DNA of 64,000 bases, from assembly GCA_958298945.1 (NCBI GenBank), contig OY282605.1:114076267-114140266 (forward strand). The letters run 5' to 3'. Of this stretch, positions 56,400-64,000 are shown piece after piece. Below the pieces are notes generated by a model. The model saw only the letters and a program-made list of their open reading frames with translations. It ran no database searches and had not been told where the DNA came from. The first letter of the stretch is position 1; every line of letters begins with the position of its first letter. The DNA is from Atherix ibis. Taxonomy: Eukaryota; Arthropoda; Insecta; Diptera; Athericidae. The position numbers and the translations under genes were made by a program.

Positions 56400-56860
56400 A
56401 TAACTTCATAATGCCTCTCTGATAGAAGTCCTATGACCGCTCCACTGCGTTTTGACCATAATCGTTTTCACACAATATTGTCGTTGTGACGCATTTCTCA
56501 TTCCCAGTCACCATTCGATAAGAAATCAGTTTGGATCAAAATTCCATCAGAAATGGCTTCGCAGATGGAAATTTGATCCACAATGTTTTTTTGCCACAAT
56601 ATCGAACTGCTTTTTTTATCCTGTTTTGTGGTCCAACTTTAGCTCCTGGGCGATGCCAAGACTGCTAACATGCCAGTCTACTTTGAATTATTTGCATGAT
56701 TTTATCGACTTTTTCGATGACAGGCCGGGCCTACTTTTACAAGGTCTAGCTTTAACATTGAAAATACCAAAACATAGTCGCCGAAACCAAAACTGCGTTT
56801 AATTGGCTGTGACAGTATCGGGACCATAAAAACTATTTACGATTTCAGTCATTTTCGCCT
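56400..56860 (-). pseudogene. Mariner remnant K
   Basis: Minus strand in changing frames: SRPGLSSKKSIK, DWHVSSLGIAQELKLDHKTG (end of helix-turn-helix), then IVDQISICEAI, and MVTGNEKCVTTTILCEND (first-Asp motif TGDEKW with Asp changed to Asn and Trp to Cys). This fits an irritans-like mariner. No terminal repeats were found. The plus-strand 116-codon frame is a shadow. Confidence 0.6.
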
Positions 56861-59585
56861 TTATCAAAAAAAAATTGTAAAATATACTGAAAAACTGTAC
56901 AATCAAAAAACTGTAAAAGACATTACTTTCCAACGAGCAAAATGTTGTACTTGTTTGATTAATAATTAAAAAGATATATTATTAATCACTACAGCCGAAA
57001 AAAATAATGGATTTCTTTTTCCCCAAACTTGCTATTGTGGCGCTAAGAAGCCTCCTTAACCTCATAGATGCCCGCTAGAATCAATTTTTTTTAAAGCAAA
57101 AATATTTGAAATAAATTTTTTTAAGATTAAAATTTTATTTTTGTATATTATAAAATTACTATAAAAAAAAATTTCAATGAACCAACGTACTGTGAGTATG
57201 TTGCTATAAGTTGTTAGAAAATGTTGCTAGAACTGGGTGTAAACATTTTAGTAGTTAGCAACATGTTGTTTTATTAAAATAATTTTTTCTTACACTTTTT
57301 ATGGGCAAAATCAATTAAGAAAAAAAGCAATTATTTTAAAAAAAAATTACGCACACAATATAAGTAGTTTAGTATTGAAATAGTTGGAATTTAACCAAAC
57401 TATATACAAAATAATAATTTTAACTAATGAAAATTTTTTTATCTGCTGAAATCGTTAAAATTAAGTGCAAGCAACTGCATTTAAAAAATAATAGTCCATT
57501 CAAATATAAATTTTTAATATCCTTTTTAGGTCTCCTGAAAAAAAGAAAAATTTCTTTTCCTACCCACTAACTTTGACTAAAACTGGAGTAGAACAAAAAC
57601 TCAATTTATAAAAAAAACATGTTTGTTTATTTCCGTATTTTTATTGGGCTTTTAAAAATAGTAAAAATTCTATTATAAGAACAAAAGGATAATATCTTAG
57701 AAAAAAAATAACACAAATACAAACAGGTACTTGGATAAAAATACTTTTTCTTTCCTCTCACTTGAATATGTATAAAAAAATTTGCACATTTGCACAAGTT
57801 TGCAAAGAGCTAAATTTCTTTGGTCAAAGAACTAAATTTAAAAATATGAAAAAGGGGACACACTTTCTGAATCTTGTTCGTTCACGAACTTCTGTAGCCC
57901 ATTTCTAGTCTGCTCTTATTGTAGATGGAGTGGAGAGTATCTCATATGTTGCGTAAATTTTATCTGTGCTAAGTGAGAACGTGTTTTATTTATTTTTCCT
58001 TCATTTTTATTTCTCTTTTTATTCAAAACTGCCACTTTAAATGGTATATAGTTTACCGGTGTATTTATCTTCGTTTATCTTATACTATACATTCCTGTAC
58101 GATATACTTTTACTTCTGAACAGGCACAGAAATTGTATTGCAAAAATCTTCAAGTTCTTATTAATCTTTTGTGAGGAAGAAAAATTTTATCTTCCAACGT
58201 CGCCTTTAGTCGTTTCGAGTTCGCTTTTAGTTCTTTCAAAGTGACTGGTCTCGAAGAATAAAAAATCCAACAGCTCAACTAATCGTGCCTTGTGTGTATA
58301 TGTATTTTTTTTTTATCATACCATTTCGGGAATGTTTGATGGCATCTGGAAGAGGAATCTTAACCGTCGTAACTATGCATGAAAGGGATTTGTGCGGTGG
58401 AATATATATTCTTTTTCCACGTCGTTAAAAACAGGCTTGCCTTAATTTCAGTTTAGAGAAAGATTCTTTTGTTTACTTGTATTTCTGTTTCTATTTGAGC
58501 TGTTTACGGTAATTAGAGGGCGATGAAGGATTAGAATAAGAATCCCTGATATCCGACAGCAATATAGGAATGGAAGTATTGGTTATAAATAGTGTTGGAG
58601 CTCATTAATTCTGATCGAATGTCTTATTCCTGTTCTGATGCGCGGTAGTCGGGATTATGCGAACTCACATTAGTTACGAATAAGATGTCTCTAGGGCTGT
58701 ATTCAGAACAGTGGGAGAGATGCCATAGGTTAACGAACCCAGGGTGTACTAGTATGTATATCTATACCACCACTATTCCGAGATGATGATGCTTTCAAGA
58801 ACAGTGTAATATAGAATATTTATTCTCCTTTTAAAAAAAATATATAATCAATGCGCACATTTAATTCATTGGTAATATTGATGTTCATCAGTTTGGTCTT
58901 TAGTATGAGTATATCAGGGTATTAAGGGATAGATAATCGCATAGTAGTTACATCAACGACAACGGGTTTTCCAGTTCGTACACGTATTTCTGCATCTATA
59001 ATCATGTGGCAGATCAAAGAAGTCCACTGGAATTATAGCAAATCGCTTCGATGATGAGAAAGATCGTGTTCTTTGATTGAATATTTATAGATGGAATCAA
59101 ACGAACCAAGTAAGTAGGAAACACGAATAGTACTCGGTATCGGGGTATAAAATATTATCAATTCTCAATGCGATGATGGGTTTGTTTATTACAAAATTTG
59201 TAAATGAAAACGTTCAAATTCAGAGCAAAATAAAAATGGAATAAATTTCATTTTTTATTCAATTTAACCGATTATTTACGATTTCATCGAAGATTGATTT
59301 TTCTTATAGGCAAAATTTTATTATTCCAATCAGAAATCCATATAATTAGAAATCAGAAAATTTTCCTTTCCTTCTTTTTAATTACTATTTTACAAACAGT
59401 TTAGTGGTGTTTTTTTTTTTTTTTTTTTTGTTGAATAATTAGTAGTCATAAATATTCAACATTTAAAATTTTTTGAAATTTTTATGCACTCATTTGAAAT
59501 TTCACAAATGCTCACTCATGAGCTAAGATGTTTTGTCAATAAATTATTAAATAAAAAATTTTTTTTTTTAAAATAATCTGAATTT
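56861..59585. other. Spacer, no gene recognised
   Basis: AT-rich to about 57900, mixed composition 58300-59150. The short frame 58041-58244 is hydrophobic and unsupported. Confidence 0.4.
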
Positions 59586-59599
59586 ATTTAGTGATTTTT
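59586..59599 (+). repeat. 14-bp target site duplication, left
   Basis: ATTTAGTGATTTTT, identical to 60952-60965, flanks the LINE insertion. Confidence 0.85.
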
Positions 59600-60951
59600 C
59601 CATAATATATAACTCCATCCTTAGAACAACACATTTTCCAATCCTCTGGAAATTTGCCATTATTAAAATAATCCCTAAGCCCAATAAACCAATAAACCGC
59701 CCGACTTCCTACAGGCCAATAAGTCTCCTTCCACTACTCTGAAAAATCTTTGAAAAAATCCTCCTTCGGCGCTTACATCCTCTACACGAATTTTCAAATT
59801 TAAGGTAGAAGACTACCCAGCAGTGTCATCGAGACAAAGAGTACTGTCCCGGTGTGTTTCTTGATATAGGTCAAGCTTTTGATAGAGTTTGGCACCCGGG
59901 TCTACTCTGGAAACTCTAGAGGTTCCTTCCTTCCACCTATTTCCTAGTCCTAAGATCATTCCTTTCCAACCGACACTTCCAAGTAAATGAATCCAACGAA
60001 CTCTCCAATATCTCTCCGAAATTGGCTGGGGTTCCTCAGGGTAGCATACTTGGACCCATCCTCTACAACATTTACACATCCGAAATCCCAACCTGCCCTA
60101 ATACCTTGTTTGCTACATACGCCGATGATACGGCCTGCCTTGCATCTAGCGAAAATCCCCAACATGCTTCCGAAACTCTCCAAATTTAAATCCAAACCCT
60201 CCAGAACTGGTTTACTAGATGGAGAATAAAAGTCAATGAACGTAAATCTACCCAGGTAACTTTCACTCTTCGCCGGGAGTCATGCCCTCCCATATACCTT
60301 AATAGCAGTGCCATACCTCAACACACCGAAGCTCGGTACCTAGAACTGTACTTAGACAAACGATTGACATGGAACCCACATACAAGACTTAAAAGACGAG
60401 AACTAAAAAGACGTTATCTAAAACTACTTCGACTTCTAGACAAACGTTCCAAACTTACTATAGACACAAAGTACTGATATACAATACCTTACTGAAACCC
60501 ATATGGACTTACGGACTAGAACTCTGGGGATCTACTAAGCCTTATAATTCCCGTCGAATCCAATCCCTTCAATCAAAAATACTCCGTACAATTGTCGATG
60601 CCCCCTTTTATGTTCGCAATACTGTTATTCATCGTGATCTTAAAGTCCCATTTGTTTTTGACATGGCTGTATGTCGTTATAAAAAGTTCCGTTCCCGTGT
60701 CCTCAATCATAATAATCCTTTTGTTCAAGAACTATCCTCCACTTCCTTCCCTAGCAATACCCATCGACGACTTAAGCGTCACTGGTCACGCGATTTACTA
60801 AAATACGGAGGCTTAACAGAAACACACGCTAGCAGGAGGAACTTCATTGGATGTTTACTCCCCACAACCTTTCAAGCTAATTAATACTATTGCTCAAATT
60901 TGCTATTACTATGTTGTAGTTGTAAATATCTGTAAAAATAAAAAATAAAAA
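59600..60951 (+). mobile_element. 5'-truncated jockey-type LINE (G1)
   Basis: 1352 bp between 14-bp direct repeats, ending in an A-rich TAAAAATAAAAAATAAAA tail: a typical 5'-truncated target-primed insertion. The broken ORF2 reads FPILWKFAIIKIIPKPNKP, SYRPISLLPLL-stop-KIFEKILLRRL, CPGVFLDIGQAFDRVWHPGL, LAGVPQGSILGPILYNIYT, the catalytic TYADDTACLAS, QNWFTRWRIKVNERKS, then LDKRLTWNPHTRLKRRE and a C-terminal FRSRVLNHNNPFVQELS-type stretch. Stops include 59738 and 59918. Its relative G2 lies at 11780-12620. Confidence 0.9.
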
Positions 60952-60965
60952 ATTTAGTGATTTTT
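60952..60965 (+). repeat. 14-bp target site duplication, right
   Basis: ATTTAGTGATTTTT, directly after the A-rich tail; identical to 59586-59599. Confidence 0.85.
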
Positions 60966-61019
60966 AACTGATTCCTCAAAAAACAATTTATACTCACTTG
61001 TTGGTATAGGCATCAACAA

Positions 61020-61800
61020 CTTCCTTTTAAGAATTCTCATACTTTAAGTGTCTTCTTTAAAGCGATTATTTCAGCTTGGGGAACAGAAAAATGTCAGATG
61101 GGATCAAAGCTGGGCAATACCGTGTTTGATCGATGAGCTGTGGTTTTTTGTCAAAACTTTGTGTACAATTGTTGTTATGAATTATCGTGACATTTTTTAA
61201 TCACAATTCTGACCTTCTCTGGCAAGCAGTTCATAATTCTCAAATAATATTGTTGACTGATATTTTGTCCATTTGCAATAAAAAATTAGTCCGCTTAACT
61301 TTAATTTTTGAGCAAATTTGACGTAGATTGTTCGTTTTCATCTTGTCATAGAAGTGGCATTACAAAGCTGGTTGACTGGTTTGTATGACATTCGACCTGT
61401 TATTATGGGGTTCATAAAAGTAGAGTACCATCAACCATGCCTTCAGGAACCACTTAGCGATGCCGTTTATTGAAGAAAATTCAGCCACTTCAGAATAAGC
61501 CGTATTAGGGCGCGTTTCATATCCACAACATCAACTAAAATGATTTGAATGGACTAAAGAGACATTTCCCGATCCGGACCTAATATATACTTTTATCATC
61601 ATATAAGAAGTATTTACTTTGAGGATATTTTTGGCAGTCGAATATGTTCAATTTCGACCGGAACAAGAAAGGCCTTCAACCACTTTTCGGTCATCTTTGA
61701 ATAAATTTCATCCCTCGTTTGATTGTGTTTTCAATATAACTGACTTAGCATACGGTTTTTTTAACATTAACAGCCATTTACTACAGGAAATTCCATTGGT
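61020..61800 (-). pseudogene. Mariner remnant J
   Basis: Minus strand in several frames: NGISCSKWLLMLKKPYAKS (helix-turn-helix), LFKDDRKVVEGLSCSGRN (linker), then YYLRIMNCLPEKVRI, FDQKTTAHRSNTVLPS-like sequence in place of the third-Asp lead, and HFSVPQAE (compare FLFPKLK). This is the order of a DD34D mariner similar to family B. Catalytic motifs are eroded. No clean ends found. Confidence 0.5.
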
Positions 61801-64000
61801 AACATAAAAAATTGCAGATCACACTTGACATTGACTAAGAGAGGCAATTACTACTTGACAGACAGCGCCAATACTCTATGTGACAATTAGCTATATTGTT
61901 ACCAACTTCAGAGTGAAACTGTATATTTTTCATGTATTTTAGGCGGTCCTTTTAAATAAACAATTCCGAATCTTTATTTGACAGAATGAATGTCAACCGG
62001 AAAAAAATTATTATCATAAAATATGATTTATTAAGATTTTTTTTCTGTTAAGATAACAGTTCAACATTTTTTTTTATAGGTTTTATGATTTTTACTTTAA
62101 AATTTTTTAAGTACATAATTTTAAAAAACAAGATTGATATAAATATTTGTTTACTTTAAAAACTAGACGTGACAGAGCCTTTGGAATTTTTTCTAAGAAT
62201 TTATTTCTAATTCTAGGCAACAATGTTGATTTAGTAAAATTATAAGGCATACCAATTAGGCGAGGTAAAAAATAAATGTTTTTCTTATCATTAATGTAAG
62301 AATATCCGGTAAGATTCTCTGATTATCAAAATTCTTGGGAATATTTGACAGTAAATGAACATTAATTTTTTTATAAGTCTATCGGTTAAAAATATTTTAA
62401 AAAATAAACATTTTCTTTTTGAAAGTATTTTTGGTTTTTTTTTTTGCATATAAAGTTTTTATATAAAGTTCCAAGGGCTATTTATGGAGCGGTATGGTTA
62501 GGAGACTTTTTGGCGACCTGTAAGTGTGTATGTATGTGTTGGATAAAATTGGTTATTTGCTAGTTGAAGAGATGATAAGATTTTGTAGAGGATTTTAGTT
62601 GATTTTAAGAAATTTTAAAGGCGATTTGGAGAAGAAATTAAAGGATTTTAAAGCTTCACAATGGAAGTAATCTCATTAGAACTGAAATTTTGGTTAAGGT
62701 GAGATTTTGTTAGAGGATAAGCGATGGTGAGTTGAACGTCACAGGATTATCAGGTGTAACAAAGGTCGTTTTTCGAAAAGGAAATTGTATGTGAGACCAA
62801 AATGCTCTATTAGAATTTCTGTGTCCAATATTCTGAAAAGGTTTTTGAGTAGATTATTTGGACCATGGTTAAAGGGAATTTTCACTATTAATCAAAATTT
62901 CTATGAACATCTTAAGGTGTTAATTTTTTGCCATTTAGTTAGTAGATGTTGTAAATTAGCAACTGCTCTGAATACCGTACAATAGGAAATATTCCCTTAA
63001 AACTCCCACATGACAATACGGAAGTTGATTGCCCAAAATTCCCGCATGCTCTGGAACTACACAAATGTTTACCAGGCCGCTGAAGACAGTGCAAATTACA
63101 ATCTTTGCCATTATCCGGATTGCTCACAGTTCACCGTAATATGGAGCTGTTCTATAAGGGAAAACTTCACAATGAAGTTTACGAATGTTGGAGACATCCA
63201 ACTCCATGGCATGATATTATCGTCGACTGTCGAATTTGTTAAAGACAATAAGCTACCAGTAAGTTTGTTCCACTACATTAGAAAAAGTTTCCTGTTGAAA
63301 AACGCATCACTAGTTACCTTTTTGTTCCTGTTCGGAGATGTAGATACTTTATACTCTGCTCTCAACCATAGTTTTCAGCCATGATGAGGAAAGAAAATTT
63401 AGAAACTTTCTTAAGAAAATAAAGATCAATGATAAAAGGGAATATAAATTTATTTTAGTATTTTCGTAAGGGGGTGGAGAGGGGGGATTATATTATGTTT
63501 TACAAAACGTTATGGGAAAAGCAACCCAAATTTTCATACATTAACTTTGTATAGGATATCAAAGGGTAGCCTCAAAAAATTTTTAGGATCCCAAAACGTT
63601 TCAATGATACTTTTGCTGTTATCTGTACCTTAGGTGGAAATTATTGAAGGTAATCAAAGGGATATCAAAAGATAATGAAAGTTGGACTGGCAACCTAATT
63701 CCATGTGTAGAGAGACTCCATAATGATTTTAAACAATTTAAAATTGTATTTAAAAAATAAATATTTTTAAAAAGAATATTTTTTATTAAAAGTGATAAAA
63801 ATACTTTTTTAAGTTAATATTTTCACAAATATATAAGGTATAATATTACTAAAGATTTAATTTTAATTTTTATTTTTTAAAACCTAAAATTTAAATTTTT
63901 TTTTTTTAAATAAATAAATTTTTTTTTTTGAAATTTAATAATCTAAAAATTTTTTTCATAAGTTTTTAAATATGAAAATCGTTGTTTGTGGAGGATTTTT
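61801..64000. other. Spacer, no confident gene
   Basis: AT-rich, with G-rich patches near 63470-63490. A block near 62720-62760 (GATGGTGAGTTGAACG) resembles 2945-2965. The 124-codon frame at 63010-63384 (plus) has no recognised motif and is not called a gene. Confidence 0.4.

Noticed and set aside
56452..56802. 116-codon plus-strand ORF as a gene
   Set aside because: It is antisense to a readable mariner K remnant.
63010..63384. 124-codon plus-strand ORF as a host gene
   Set aside because: No recognised motif, no signal of splicing or family resemblance; could be chance or part of an old retroelement. Not called.

Overview
The window is AT-rich eukaryotic nuclear DNA from an insect, most likely a fly. 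That assignment is inference, based on the mariner, Tc1 and jockey-type families present and on typical ATACATATGTAT and TACGAGTA spacer motifs. I find no convincing host protein-coding gene, rRNA, tRNA or CRISPR. It is a dense graveyard of IS630-Tc1-mariner transposons and non-LTR retrotransposon pieces, nested in each other and separated by very AT-rich spacers and several tandem arrays. Family labels used below are local: A, M, B, C, D, J, K and L are mariner lineages; F and I are Tc3-like transposases with a DUF4817-type N-terminus; H is Tc1; G, N and O are LINE pieces.

Layout. 0.5-4.3 kb: mariner A, a mariner M with about 195-bp terminal inverted repeats, an RNase H scrap, Tc-F1 and mariner B1. 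5.2-6.4 kb: a ~170-bp tandem array carrying a Pol III B-box-like motif. 7.3-8.8 kb: an unidentified GC-richer block. 10.5-15 kb: mariner B2, a jockey-type RT, and Mos1-like C1 beside or inside a Tc3-like remnant. 15.7-29.5 kb: Tc-F copies F4, F2, F7 and F5, with mariner B3 abutting F5, and a ~300-bp satellite-like array at 25-26.4 kb. 31-33.4 kb: Tc-F9 split by Mos1-like C2. 34.2-35 kb: mariner L. 35.4-38.2 kb: a Tc1 element whose catalytic region contains a 1.7-kb minisatellite. 39-43.6 kb: F10, Mos1-like C3, an acidic-type repeat, a LINE RT and F12. 46-52.8 kb: I2, B4, F11, F6, B6, F3 and the nearly intact mariner D. 54.9-61.8 kb: mariner B5, F8, K, a 5'-truncated jockey-type LINE with 14-bp target duplications, and mariner J.

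How the parts relate. Mariner B has six sizeable copies in two structural classes. B2, B3 and B4 share one in-frame deletion that removes the second catalytic Asp. B1, B5 and B6 carry the 5' end of the element at both termini. Mariners B and C repeatedly sit in or against Tc-F/I sequence, and removing C2 (plus one TA) restores F9 exactly. The strongest structural theme is that several tandem arrays are built from short pieces of transposase catalytic sequence: Tc1 at 36.1-37.8 kb, Tc-F third-Asp region at 21.7-22.4 and 32.75-33.3 kb, and Tc-F first-Asp region at 17.3-17.5 kb. All family calls come from motif reading by eye; no database search was possible.
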